From positions 124,001 to 188,000 of the forward strand of contig NZ_DS264344.1 in the NCBI RefSeq assembly GCF_000153925.1: a DNA stretch of 64,000 nucleotides, given 5' to 3'. A program made the position numbers and the translations under genes. Below, piece after piece: positions 44,859-54,433 of this stretch. The first letter of the stretch is position 1; each line of letters opens with the position of its first letter. The stretch is from [Ruminococcus] torques ATCC 27756. GTDB lineage: Bacteria; Bacillota; Clostridia; Lachnospirales; Lachnospiraceae. The notes under the pieces were generated by a model. That model was not told where the DNA came from, made no database searches, and worked only from the letters and a program-made list of their open reading frames with translations.

Positions 44859-45551
44859 ATGCTTAAAGAAAATCTAAAGACGGTGGAAGAACGAATACAA
44901 TCGGCATGTAAAAAAGCCGGAAGAAAACGAGAAGAAATTACTCTGATCGCCGTAAGCAAAACGAAGCCTCCTCATATGCTTCAAGAAGCTTACGATCTCG
45001 GAGTGCGAATCTTCGGCGAGAACAAAGTTCAGGAAATTCGTGAAAAGTATGAAGTCTTGCCAAAAGACATTGATTGGCATATGATCGGACATCTTCAGAC
45101 AAATAAGGTAAAGTATATTGTCGATAAAGTAAAATTGATCCACTCTGTCGATTCTTTTAAGTTAGGAGAAGTAATCGAAAAAGAAGCTGCCAAACAAAAT
45201 CGCATAATCGATATTTTACTTGAAGTGAATGTTGCTCAGGAGAGCAGTAAATTTGGATTAAAGACAGAAGAAGTTATTCCATTAATGGAAAAATTTTCGC
45301 AATTACCACATATACGTGTAAAAGGGCTTATGACAATAGCTCCATTTGTCGAAAATCCAGAAGAAAACCGTGCAATTTTTGCAGATTTACATAAATTATA
45401 TGTTGACATTAAGCAAAAAAACATTGATAATGGTACTGTGAGCATACTTTCAATGGGGATGACCAATGATTATGAAGTTGCAATCGAAGAAGGAGCAACT
45501 ATGGTCCGTATCGGAACAGGAATCTTTGGTGCCAGAAATTACAATATCTGA
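44859..45551 (+). CDS. yggS: YggS-family pyridoxal phosphate homeostasis protein
   Basis: A 230-residue single-domain PLP protein with the fold of bacterial alanine racemase. ITLIAVSKTKPPHMLQEAY carries the PLP lysine; FGENKVQE, WHMIGHLQTNKVKYIV and LSMGMTNDYEVAIEEGATMVRIG follow as in YggS/YlmE. It controls PLP levels and has no known enzymatic reaction. GAAAGAGGAG precedes the ATG. It lies directly before sepF, as ylmE does in B. subtilis. Confidence 0.94.
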   Translation: MLKENLKTVEERIQSACKKAGRKREEITLIAVSKTKPPHMLQEAYDLGVRIFGENKVQEIREKYEVLPKDIDWHMIGHLQTNKVKYIVDKVKLIHSVDSFKLGEVIEKEAAKQNRIIDILLEVNVAQESSKFGLKTEEVIPLMEKFSQLPHIRVKGLMTIAPFVENPEENRAIFADLHKLYVDIKQKNIDNGTVSILSMGMTNDYEVAIEEGATMVRIGTGIFGARNYNI

Positions 45552-45675
45552 TGTAAGATCTGGGATGAAAGTATAACATGGCAGAAGACTTGTCCGACAG
45601 AATAGCTGTAGTCTTAGAGCCGTGAAAATAATAAAATTGCGCGAGCATATGCAGCGCAAGATAGGAGTGTAAAAA

Positions 45676-46224
45676 ATGGGTGTATTTGATAAATTTCTGG
45701 ACATTATGAAACTGAACGACGATGATTATGATGATGATTTTTATGATGAAGAAGATGAATATTTCGACGATGAGGAATTTGATGAAAAACCTGCCCGTCG
45801 TTCTTTGTTCGGAAAGAAAAATACGAAGGAAGAATCTTTTGATGATTTTGATATGGAAGAGGAAAAGAAATTTCAGCCTGCTTCCTCAAGCAAGGTGACT
45901 CCGATGAGACATCCTGCATCCAGAAAGGGTGGAAATATGGAAGTTTGTGTTGTAAAACCAAGTTCTGTTGACGATTCCCGCGAAATAACAGAGACATTGC
46001 TTTCAGGACGCACTGTTATCCTGAATCTTGAAGGTATGGATCTTGAACTTGCTCAGCGCATCATTGATTTTATTTCAGGCGCCACATTTGCAATTAACGG
46101 TAATCTTCAGAAAATTTCAAATTACATATTCCTTGTAACACCGACAAATGTTGATATTTCCGGTGATTTACAAGATCTTCTCGGCGGTTCGATGGAAACA
46201 CCGAGTGTGAAAGGAAGATATTAA
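45676..46224 (+). CDS. sepF: cell division protein SepF
   Basis: A 182-residue protein that tethers FtsZ to the membrane. The N-terminal amphipathic membrane helix (GVFDKFLDIMKL) is followed by a very acidic linker (DDDYDDDFYDEEDEYFDDEEF) and the C-terminal SepF fold (VCVVKPSSVDDSREITETLL, AQRIIDFISGATFAINGNLQ). It is followed 7 bases later by ylmH, in the same order as B. subtilis. Confidence 0.94.
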   Translation: MGVFDKFLDIMKLNDDDYDDDFYDEEDEYFDDEEFDEKPARRSLFGKKNTKEESFDDFDMEEEKKFQPASSSKVTPMRHPASRKGGNMEVCVVKPSSVDDSREITETLLSGRTVILNLEGMDLELAQRIIDFISGATFAINGNLQKISNYIFLVTPTNVDISGDLQDLLGGSMETPSVKGRY

Positions 46225-46231
46225 TTCAGAT

Positions 46232-47032
46232 ATGGGAAGCGGCAATCTTGAGAAAGATCAGTATCTTCTGGAAAAGCGTTTTATTGAATTATCCAGAAAT
46301 GCATATCAAAGAGATTTTATCACATACTCTGATTTTCTGAATCTAAATGAACAAAATATACTGCATACGCTGCCGAAAGAAAATTTGTTTACACAAATAC
46401 TTACTTTCGGCGGATATGGCATGGCAGAGCGTCAGATGGCTGCATTTATCCCTGATGCTCTTTATTTGCGTTGCGGAAAAAAGGAGCTCGATCCTGCTTT
46501 GATAAGATATCCTTTCAAAGCTCTTCAGGTCCTTCCGTTAAACCGAAAATTTTCAGAAGATCTCACACATAGAGACTATCTGGGATCAATTCTTAATTTG
46601 GGTATTGACCGGTCAAAAACCGGAGACATTCTTATTGAAAATAATACAGCGATTTTATTTGCACATGATGATATTGTATCTTTTTTATGCAGTGAGCTGA
46701 CACGGATTCGGCACACATCGGTCAAAACAGAAGAACTTCCTTCATTTGACATTCAATATACGCCCAAATATGAAGAACTCACGGGAACCGTTGCGTCAGT
46801 TCGACTTGATAGTTTATTATCACTTGCATTTTCATCTTCCCGGACAAAACTTAGCGGATTGATTGAAGGCGGAAGAGTCTTTGTTAACGGGAAACTTATT
46901 ACAAGTAATGGCTACCAGCCAAATGAAGGTGATCTTATCTCTGTTCGCAAAATGGGAAAATTTCGTTTTGCAGGAATCGGAAATAAAACCAGAAAACACA
47001 GAATATACGTCAGGATACAGAAATATATTTAG
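46232..47032 (+). CDS. ylmH: YlmH-type S4-domain RNA-binding protein
   Basis: A 266-residue protein. The N-terminal two thirds match YlmH (FSDFLNLNEQN-like YSDFLNLNEQN, TFGGYGMAERQMAAFIP) and the C-terminal S4 domain reads VRLDSLLSLAFSSSRTKLSG and VFVNGKLITSNGYQPNEGD. In B. subtilis this protein is linked to ribosome rescue and to cell division through its operon. No separate promoter is seen between sepF and this gene. Confidence 0.9.
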   Translation: MGSGNLEKDQYLLEKRFIELSRNAYQRDFITYSDFLNLNEQNILHTLPKENLFTQILTFGGYGMAERQMAAFIPDALYLRCGKKELDPALIRYPFKALQVLPLNRKFSEDLTHRDYLGSILNLGIDRSKTGDILIENNTAILFAHDDIVSFLCSELTRIRHTSVKTEELPSFDIQYTPKYEELTGTVASVRLDSLLSLAFSSSRTKLSGLIEGGRVFVNGKLITSNGYQPNEGDLISVRKMGKFRFAGIGNKTRKHRIYVRIQKYI

Positions 47033-47047
47033 AGATGGAGAAACACA

Positions 47048-47587
47048 ATGGCTTTGCAAAAAGAAAATCCGAAATTTCGTTTATTTAAAAGCTATATTAT
47101 AGCATTTTTTTGGATAGGAACAGCAATTTTTATAGATCAGATTACAAAATATTTTGCAGTGGCGTATCTGAAAAATAATCATGCAAAAGTTTTGATAGAC
47201 GGTGTTTTTGAGCTTCAATATCTTGAAAACCGAGGTATGGCTTTTGGAATACTTCAAAATAAACAGTTTTTATTTGTCGTTGGCGCTCTGGTTATATGTG
47301 GAGCGATTCTCCTCATATACGGGAGAATTCCATATACAAAAAAGTATATGCCTCTTCGTATCTGTTCGATCCTTTTGATCGCCGGGGCTGTCGGAAATCT
47401 GATCGATCGGGTAAGACTAAATTATGTTATCGATTTCTTTTATTTTAAATTAATCGATTTCCCGATTTTCAATGTGGCAGACTGCTATGTTGTCGTGGCA
47501 TGCATTATTTTCGCTTTTTTGATTTTATTTTATTATAAAGAAGACTCTGATTTTGATTTTCTGCGCAAACAAAAAAATCGGATTTGA
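47048..47587 (+). CDS. lspA: lipoprotein signal peptidase (signal peptidase II)
   Basis: A 179-residue membrane aspartyl protease that cleaves prolipoproteins. Four hydrophobic helices are seen. The catalytic aspartates lie in AVGNLIDRVRLNYVIDFFYF and IFNVADCYVVVACI, and the conserved NRGMAFGIL is present. GGAG lies upstream of the ATG. It is followed by rluD, as in most bacteria. Confidence 0.95.
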   Translation: MALQKENPKFRLFKSYIIAFFWIGTAIFIDQITKYFAVAYLKNNHAKVLIDGVFELQYLENRGMAFGILQNKQFLFVVGALVICGAILLIYGRIPYTKKYMPLRICSILLIAGAVGNLIDRVRLNYVIDFFYFKLIDFPIFNVADCYVVVACIIFAFLILFYYKEDSDFDFLRKQKNRI

Positions 47588-47645
47588 TCAGATAAAATCA
47601 GTCTGCACTGCAATTTAACCTATAAAACAGAAAGGTTCGTATATT

Positions 47646-48557
47646 ATGGAACAGATTAAATTTACAGCCGATCGCAGCGGGGAAAGGATTGATAGATTTT
47701 TGAGTGAAAATCTTGAGAACCTTTCCCGTTCTTATATTCAAAAACTGCTAAAAGACGGCAAAATTTCCGTCAATCAAAGCTCGGTCAAACCCAACTATAA
47801 AATCAGTGAAAACGATAAGATCGAAGTTTTTATTCCGGATCCTGAAGTATTGGATATTCTTCCCGAGAATATTCCGCTTGATATTTTATACGAAGACAGT
47901 GATATCCTTATTGTTAATAAACCCAAGAATATGGTCGTTCATCCGGCGCCGGGGCATTATGAGCACACTCTTGTAAATGCAGTAATGTATCACTGCAAAG
48001 ATAATCTGTCCGGAATTAACGGTATACTTCGTCCGGGAATCGTACATCGAATCGACATGGATACAACAGGTTCGCTTTTGATATGCAAAAATGATAAGGC
48101 GCATCAGATCATAGCAGAACAGCTAAAAGAACATTCGATTACCCGACGATATCATGCGATCGTTCATGGAAAGATAAAAGAAGATAACGGAGTGGTAAAC
48201 GCTCCTATCGGAAGGCATCCCATTGATCGAAAAAAAATGAGTACGAAAGCAAAGAACGGAAAACATGCAGTTACCCATTATACCGTCCTGCGCAGATTTA
48301 AAGATTATACTTATATCGAATGCGAACTGGAGACAGGACGAACCCACCAGATTCGTGTTCATATGGCAAGCATTGGACATCCCATTCTAGGAGACAGTAT
48401 GTATGGTCCGTCAAAATGTCCGTTTAAACTTCAGGGTCAGACATTACATGCAAAAGTTCTTGGAATCACTCATCCTTCCACAGGGAAATATATCGAAGTC
48501 GACGCACCTCTTCCGGAATATTTTAATAAACTTCTCAAACAATTAGAAGAACGCTGA
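47646..48557 (+). CDS. rluD: RluD-family 23S rRNA pseudouridine synthase
   Basis: A 303-residue enzyme. It has an S4 domain (GERIDRFLSENLENLSRSYIQ), then ILIVNKPKNMVVHPAPGH, the catalytic GIVHRIDMDTTGSLLICKND (aspartate nucleophile after HRI), and GRTHQIRVHMASIGHPILGD. The lspA-rluD linkage supports the assignment to positions around 1911-1917 of 23S rRNA, although specificity is inferred. GAAAGG precedes the ATG. Confidence 0.92.
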   Translation: MEQIKFTADRSGERIDRFLSENLENLSRSYIQKLLKDGKISVNQSSVKPNYKISENDKIEVFIPDPEVLDILPENIPLDILYEDSDILIVNKPKNMVVHPAPGHYEHTLVNAVMYHCKDNLSGINGILRPGIVHRIDMDTTGSLLICKNDKAHQIIAEQLKEHSITRRYHAIVHGKIKEDNGVVNAPIGRHPIDRKKMSTKAKNGKHAVTHYTVLRRFKDYTYIECELETGRTHQIRVHMASIGHPILGDSMYGPSKCPFKLQGQTLHAKVLGITHPSTGKYIEVDAPLPEYFNKLLKQLEER

Positions 48558-48596
48558 TTTTGTTGAAGGAAAAAAGAAAAGAAAATAGAAATTTGA

Positions 48597-48625
48597 TTGT
48601 ATTTTTCTTTGTTTTTAGTTATAAT
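48597..48625 (+). promoter_or_regulatory. promoter of the cytidylate-kinase-like gene
   Basis: TTGTAT (48597-48602), 17 bases, TATAAT (48620-48625). Confidence 0.75.
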
Positions 48626-48702
48626 ACTCACATATAGTTCATTTGTATATGTATTTTTTATGCAAAATCACATATTGTTGACGTAAAGGAGAGTGACCTT
48701 AA

Positions 48703-49350
48703 ATGAAAACAAATACGATCATTACTATTGGAAGAGAATTCGGAAGTGCCGGCCGGGAAATCGGATATAAAGTAGCCAAAGAATTCGGAATCAAACTTTA
48801 TGACAAAGAAATGCTGGCCCGTGCAGCAAAAGAAAGCGGAATCTGTGAAGAAATATTTGAATCACATGACGAAAAACCTACAAGCAGTTTTCTCTATTCA
48901 CTAGTAATGGATACATATTCAATGGGATATTCCGGAAACACCTATACAGATATGCCGATCAATCATAAGGTTTTTCTTGCACAGTTTGATGCAATCAAAA
49001 AAATCGCAGATGAAGGACCTTGTATTCTTGTCGGAAGATGTGCAGATTATGCACTTGAATCATATAAAAATGTAGTAAGCGTTTTCATTCATGCCGATCT
49101 TGATGCAAGAATACGCCGTATTGCAAGGATCTATAATCTGACGGATGCGAAGGCAAAAGATATGATCTTAAAAACAGATAAAAAACGAGCAGGTTATTAT
49201 AATTATTATACAAATAAAAAATGGTCCGACTCAAAAAGCTACGAACTTTGTCTTACAAGTTCCGAACTTGGCATAGACGGAACGGCGAATGCGATTATTG
49301 ACTATGTAAAACTAAAAGAAAGTATTGCGAAAGAAAGCAAACGAATTTAA
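48703..49350 (+). CDS. cytidylate kinase-like family protein
   Basis: A 215-residue P-loop protein. TIGREFGSAGREIGYKVAKEFG holds the nucleotide loop (split here at GREFGSAG); CILVGRCADYAL, FIHADLDARIRRIARIYNL and DKKRAGYYNYYTNKKWSD are characteristic of this kinase-like family, which differs from Cmk itself. The substrate is unknown. AAAGGAGAG precedes the ATG. Own promoter and terminator make it a single-gene unit. Confidence 0.88.
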   Translation: MKTNTIITIGREFGSAGREIGYKVAKEFGIKLYDKEMLARAAKESGICEEIFESHDEKPTSSFLYSLVMDTYSMGYSGNTYTDMPINHKVFLAQFDAIKKIADEGPCILVGRCADYALESYKNVVSVFIHADLDARIRRIARIYNLTDAKAKDMILKTDKKRAGYYNYYTNKKWSDSKSYELCLTSSELGIDGTANAIIDYVKLKESIAKESKRI

Positions 49351-49373
49351 ATAAAGAAACTTAGAATAACTTA

Positions 49374-49438
49374 AAAAGCCCGAAAACTATAAAACCGATC
49401 TTGAAATTAAGATGATGTTTTATGATTTTCGGGTTTTT
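49374..49438 (+). terminator. intrinsic terminator after the cytidylate-kinase-like gene
   Basis: AAAAGCCCGAAAACTATAAAAC (49374-49395) pairs imperfectly with GTTTTATGATTTTCGGG and a T run (49417-49438). Confidence 0.88.
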
Positions 49439-49465
49439 ATTGTGTAATTTCATAATTTTTATTCA

Positions 49466-49494
49466 TTGATTTTAGTTGATTTGTGTAGTATCAT
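49466..49494 (+). promoter_or_regulatory. promoter of the GH84 gene
   Basis: TTGATT (49466-49471), 17 bases, TATCAT (49489-49494), 55 bases before the start codon. No catabolite-response element is evident. Confidence 0.6.
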
Positions 49495-49548
49495 TAAAAT
49501 AATAGGTAATTTTTGTATGAAATAACGAAAAAGGAGCGGGAACATTTT

Positions 49549-52500
49549 ATGAAAAAGCTGAAACTCTTTAGGAAAATCAAAAGCATATTGAGCATTTTGC
49601 TCATATCACTACTTATCATACCTCTATGCAGCGGTATCGGAATTCATGCCAAGGAAAAAAACACAGAATCAAACGAATATAAAATTTATCCGATTCCTCA
49701 TTCTGTTGTATATGATAACGAACAATTTGTGATGTCAGATAGAGTTCATGTTGTCTTCGAGGAAGGTATAGATAAAGCTACACAGAACTTTTTGGAAGAA
49801 GTTATAACAGACTATGGGAAAACAGTTGTACATTCTGAAGAGATCGTCAACGGAGAAACTACGATCCTGTTGGGAATAAAAGGTTCCAATGGAAAAGCGG
49901 ACAGCTATATCAATAAAAATACAACGATTAAAACGTCTGATCTTTTCAATCGAACTGATTCATATATACTTAGCGCCAAAGAAAATATTATCTCAATCGT
50001 AGGAAAAGATACCGACAGTACATTTTTCGGTATCGCTACGTTACAGATGATGCTTACATCTTATGAAGATCCAGCCCTTCGCAGCGTACAGATCGAGGAT
50101 TTTTCTGACATACAATATCGAGGATTTATTGAAGGCTTTTACGGAGGGTGGGATTATAAATCACGGGAAAGCCTTATGAGATTTGCACGTGATGTTAAAA
50201 TGAACCATTATATTTATGCATCAAAAACTGATCCTTATCATACATCAAAATGGGGAGAACTTTATCCGCAAAGCGAAATCGATCAGATACAAAAACTTGT
50301 AAAAGTAGGTGAAGAGACAAAATGTTACTATACATGGTCCGTACATATTTCGGGATTTTTCACCAATTTAGATACATCGAATGAAACCGCCTATAATGAA
50401 CGGTATCAGAAACTACTTGCAAAATTCCGTCAGCTTTATGACGCAGGCGTTAGAAAATTTGACATTTTAAATGACGACTTCGGACAAGGAACTCATGAAG
50501 ATGTAGTAAATCTTTTAAATAAGCTGACAAAAGAATTCATTATTCCAAACAACTGCAAGCCGATCACTTACTGTATGCAGGGATATAACAAAGCATGGTC
50601 AAAAGAGGCTGAATTAAGTGCATTAAAAAAACTTGACAAGTCAATTATCCTATATTGGACAGGTGATGACGTAAACTCGCCGATCACACAGGAAACAATC
50701 GATTATGTTTCAGAGAAAACAGGACACAAAGTTTGTTTCTGGCTGAATTATCCGGTAAACGAACATGGAAAATCAGGACTTTATCTTGGAGATATCACAC
50801 ATTACGCCCGCGATGGCATAACAGGACTTACAGGAGCTGTCTCAAACCCTTCCCGCTTTGCACAGAGTAATAAAGTCGGTCTGTTCCAGCTTGCATCACT
50901 ATTCTGGAACAATACTAATTACACTGCAAACGCGCAAACTGTTTGGCAGGATGCATTCCGTTATCTTGAACCTGAAGTACAGGACGCTTACTTTAAAATT
51001 GCATCTAATGTTACAAACTGTCCTCGTTCCGTACGTGTACCGCAAGGCTTTCCGGAATCAGAATATCTGAAAGAAAAGCTTGAAAATGTTACAGCTAAAA
51101 TCAGTAATGGAGAGAACTTGAAAAATGATAAAGAAACGGCAGCTTTAAAATCGGAATTTGAATCTATTCTTGCTGCAATCGAAACATTTAGATCAACATG
51201 TGACAATGCTGATTTAAAATCAGAATTAGATCCATGGCTGAAATCACTGCAAGATATCGCTTCAGGCGGAAAGGCAATTATCGAAAGTATCATTGCTATT
51301 CAAGAAAAAGACATAGATACAGCTTGGGAAACGTTTGCAACAGCAGGCAAGGCGCTACAAACATGGAATACATATCCGACAGCAGAAGGAGTAAAAGAAG
51401 GCGCAGAAGCAGGAAGTAAACGTATCCAACCGTTCGTATCGAAAGCAGCCGCAACGGCAAAAAATAAATTAACACCGTTTTTCGATCCTGATAATACGAA
51501 TGTAATTCCTTCGTTTTATGCAGTTCTTGCAGGTGTAAAACGAACAGATGATACTGTTTCCGCAAAATTATTTGACAAAGATCCATCAACTGCCGGCGAA
51601 TGGAATCAAAACCAAAAGATAGGAGATTACTATGGCGTAGATTTAGGTCGTGTTATCCCTGTAACAGATATTACAATTCTTCAGGGAGCATCAGAAACTG
51701 ATCATGACTATTTCCACAATTTCGTTTTAGAATATTCTGAAACAGGTGAAGACGGTTCATGGGTCACAATTCAGGAGTACAAAGAAACAGATGAATCACA
51801 TAAAATAGAAAAAACAGGGTTAAACATAAATGCACGCTATGTGCGTCTGCGTCTTACCAAGACAGGAACGACAACTCCGAACAAAGCAAATTATTGGACA
51901 AAAGTACGCGAATTTACAGTAAATAAGAAATTTACTGACGGGGAACGTATTTATACAAATATTGAAAAATTAAAAGAGACTCCGATCCACATTTACGAAA
52001 ACGAATTTCGTATAAGAGACATTAAGGATTTAGAATTAAAACCGAATGAATATGTCGGTATCAAAATGACCTCCCTTGTCTCAGTGTCTGATATTTTTTC
52101 CGAATCAGACGAATTTGAAAAAGCAAAAATACAATATTCAACAAATGGAATTGAATGGACAGATGCGAAAAATTTCAAAGGGCCACAACCGATGCGATAT
52201 GTCCGTCTTGTCAATCAGACAAATGAAACGCTAAAAGGATCATTGACAAAACTAGGTATTTCCGTAAATAATCTTAAGATCACACCGAAGATGAGCGAAA
52301 CAAGTTTTACAAATCCGCTTAAAGAAGGTACGTGGGAGAATATGTTTGATGGAGATTTTACAACCCATGCCTGGACGAATCAGGGTCAAAATAATGGCGG
52401 ATACATTATTATAGACCTCGGAACTTCAACACCGCTTTATGATGTTACAATCGTCACAGCGGATGGAAAACCTCATTTATACGATGCAGATATACAAATC

Positions 52501-54327
52501 TCCTCTGATAAAAAAGAGTGGACCACGATCGCGTCTGTAAAAAATGACAATACAAAAGTGGAACCTCCCTATCGTTATGTAAGAGCAAATGCCCAGGGAG
52601 CTAAGAGCAGATATCTTCGTATTCTCGTAACAGATGACGTTATCGGTAAATATGATAATCCGTTCCTTTGTATCAAAGAAATTGAATTTAACAAAAATAT
52701 TGAAGAAAATACAAGTACATATCCGATTGCTTCGAGTGCAGAAGGTAATCTTGAAAAATGTATCGATCAGGATCTGTCCACTGTATTTACAACAGAAAAC
52801 AAAACTGCCGGATGGCTGGAATATAAACTGACAGACAATACAAAATTAAAATCGTTCTCTATTTTGCAAGATGTACATACTATTTCCGAAGCTAATGTAA
52901 AGGTACGAACCGGAACTGATAAATGGAAAGACTTAGGTACATTTGATAAGGGAACAAAAACTTTTGATGTATCAGAATATGACAATATTTTCGCGATTCG
53001 ACTTGAATGGGCAGAGGGAAAAGCGCCTTCTATATATGAAATTTATACAAACGAAGATGAAAAACAAAATACAGATGATATCGGAATCTATGTAGAACAA
53101 ATCATCGATACAGAAGCAGATTCCGAAAAACCAAAGCCTGAACAACCTGAAATCCCGGATTCAGAAAATCTTGCTATAAACCGTCCGGTAGAGGTATCAG
53201 GAACCGAGCTTGACAGAGATCAAAAAGATTTTGCCGTGGACGGGAACCGTGAGACAAGATGGAACAGCAATTACATCAAAGGCGATCATGCATCTGAAGA
53301 AGCATGGATCATCGTTGATCTCGGTGAAGAAACAAATATCATCGAATCACTTACTGCAGAGTATTTTAATTTAGTTTATCCGACAGACTATGACGTTCTC
53401 GTATCTGCTGATAAAGAAAACTGGATCACTGCAAAAACGATAAAAAACGAACCGAACGGAGCAGCCCATCCAACAGATGAAATTTCACTTGATCAACCAA
53501 TCATCGGAAGGTATGTCAAATTATTATTCCGTGAATTAAACAGTGCTGCTGTCGGAAACTGTGTAGGTTTAGAAGAGCTTACCATAACAGGAAAGAGGAT
53601 ATCCTCCGAAACAGAATTAAAAGAATATATGCCGATCAGCGATATTAAAATCGACAAAGGTACGTCACAAGAAGAATTAAGAAAGCTGCTTCCTTTAATT
53701 ATCAGTGGAAAGCTTGCATTAAAAGACAGTGATAAAATACTGGACTTGGCATCATTATTTGTAAACTGGGATCTTTCAGAATATACTTCTGCTGAAGATA
53801 CGATCCTCACTTTAAAAGGGAATTTGATCGGTGCAGGAAAAGCAACTGGAGACGAGATTTCCCTAAATGTGATCATAGGCACCGGATCAACAGAACCTCC
53901 TGTTGACCCTGAAGGTCCTACTGATCCGGATACACCTGATTCAGGAAAGATTGAACAATTAAAACAGGAATTAGCTCTACTCATTGAAACTGCTCAAGCA
54001 AAAGTGGAATCCGGTAAATACACAGACGAAACAGTCAAAATACTTAAAGAGCAAATCATAAAATCTGAGGCGCTTTTAACAGACAACGTCACTGCCGAAC
54101 AACTTGAACAGCAAATCAATAGTATTAAAAAATCAATCAACGGATTAACCGAAAAAAAAGCCGACTTAGAAACTTCTGACCGGCCAAATCAAAACATCAC
54201 TCATTCAGAAAAAAGTACAGCAGTAAAAACAGGTGACTCAACTCATATAATACCTCTATTTCTGCTGATGATTTGCACCGGATTTTCCTTGATCCTATTC
54301 AGGAAAAGAAATACTTATAATAAATAA
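49549..54327 (+). CDS. secreted GH84 beta-N-acetylglucosaminidase with CBM32-like modules and cell-wall anchor
   Basis: This 1592-residue extracellular enzyme should release N-acetylglucosamine from mucin-type or O-GlcNAc glycans (NagJ/hyaluronidase family). In order: signal peptide (1-36), GH84 N-terminal domain (YPIPHSVVY), catalytic barrel from RGFIEGFYGGWDY (about 190) with the catalytic pair Asp309-Asp310 in ILNDDFGQG, a helical bundle (about 510-640), then galactose-binding-like F5/8-type modules near 650-790, 915-1045, 1060-1170 and 1205-1350, an Ig-like domain (1360-1445), a FIVAR-like helical domain (1466-1540) and the tail AVKTGDSTH plus membrane helix and RKRN. The last resembles a non-canonical sortase signal. 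The ATG at 49549 follows AAAGGAG. Confidence 0.92.
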   Translation: MKKLKLFRKIKSILSILLISLLIIPLCSGIGIHAKEKNTESNEYKIYPIPHSVVYDNEQFVMSDRVHVVFEEGIDKATQNFLEEVITDYGKTVVHSEEIVNGETTILLGIKGSNGKADSYINKNTTIKTSDLFNRTDSYILSAKENIISIVGKDTDSTFFGIATLQMMLTSYEDPALRSVQIEDFSDIQYRGFIEGFYGGWDYKSRESLMRFARDVKMNHYIYASKTDPYHTSKWGELYPQSEIDQIQKLVKVGEETKCYYTWSVHISGFFTNLDTSNETAYNERYQKLLAKFRQLYDAGVRKFDILNDDFGQGTHEDVVNLLNKLTKEFIIPNNCKPITYCMQGYNKAWSKEAELSALKKLDKSIILYWTGDDVNSPITQETIDYVSEKTGHKVCFWLNYPVNEHGKSGLYLGDITHYARDGITGLTGAVSNPSRFAQSNKVGLFQLASLFWNNTNYTANAQTVWQDAFRYLEPEVQDAYFKIASNVTNCPRSVRVPQGFPESEYLKEKLENVTAKISNGENLKNDKETAALKSEFESILAAIETFRSTCDNADLKSELDPWLKSLQDIASGGKAIIESIIAIQEKDIDTAWETFATAGKALQTWNTYPTAEGVKEGAEAGSKRIQPFVSKAAATAKNKLTPFFDPDNTNVIPSFYAVLAGVKRTDDTVSAKLFDKDPSTAGEWNQNQKIGDYYGVDLGRVIPVTDITILQGASETDHDYFHNFVLEYSETGEDGSWVTIQEYKETDESHKIEKTGLNINARYVRLRLTKTGTTTPNKANYWTKVREFTVNKKFTDGERIYTNIEKLKETPIHIYENEFRIRDIKDLELKPNEYVGIKMTSLVSVSDIFSESDEFEKAKIQYSTNGIEWTDAKNFKGPQPMRYVRLVNQTNETLKGSLTKLGISVNNLKITPKMSETSFTNPLKEGTWENMFDGDFTTHAWTNQGQNNGGYIIIDLGTSTPLYDVTIVTADGKPHLYDADIQISSDKKEWTTIASVKNDNTKVEPPYRYVRANAQGAKSRYLRILVTDDVIGKYDNPFLCIKEIEFNKNIEENTSTYPIASSAEGNLEKCIDQDLSTVFTTENKTAGWLEYKLTDNTKLKSFSILQDVHTISEANVKVRTGTDKWKDLGTFDKGTKTFDVSEYDNIFAIRLEWAEGKAPSIYEIYTNEDEKQNTDDIGIYVEQIIDTEADSEKPKPEQPEIPDSENLAINRPVEVSGTELDRDQKDFAVDGNRETRWNSNYIKGDHASEEAWIIVDLGEETNIIESLTAEYFNLVYPTDYDVLVSADKENWITAKTIKNEPNGAAHPTDEISLDQPIIGRYVKLLFRELNSAAVGNCVGLEELTITGKRISSETELKEYMPISDIKIDKGTSQEELRKLLPLIISGKLALKDSDKILDLASLFVNWDLSEYTSAEDTILTLKGNLIGAGKATGDEISLNVIIGTGSTEPPVDPEGPTDPDTPDSGKIEQLKQELALLIETAQAKVESGKYTDETVKILKEQIIKSEALLTDNVTAEQLEQQINSIKKSINGLTEKKADLETSDRPNQNITHSEKSTAVKTGDSTHIIPLFLLMICTGFSLILFRKRNTYNK

Positions 54328-54333
54328 TAGGTG

Positions 54334-54360
54334 TTGACATGCGATAATGTCACATATTAT
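54334..54360 (+). promoter_or_regulatory. orphan promoter-like element with inverted repeat
   Basis: TTGACA (54334-54339) followed by TATTAT (54355-54360) or TTATAA; inside it TGACAT (54335-54340) mirrors ATGTCA (54347-54352). It points directly into a terminator, so its function, if any, is unclear. Confidence 0.3.
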
Positions 54361-54361
54361 A

Positions 54362-54398
54362 AAAACACATCCGATGGATTAAACATCGGATGTGTTTT
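54362..54398. terminator. bidirectional terminator between GH84 and TtcA-like genes
   Basis: AAAACACATCCGATG (54362-54376) and CATCGGATGTGTTTT (54384-54398) form a perfect 15-bp stem with a 7-base loop, with A and T tracts on the two sides, fitting two convergent genes. Confidence 0.93.
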
Positions 54399-54433
54399 AC
54401 TTGCCGCTAGTTTATTCACTTTTAAGATCTTAT

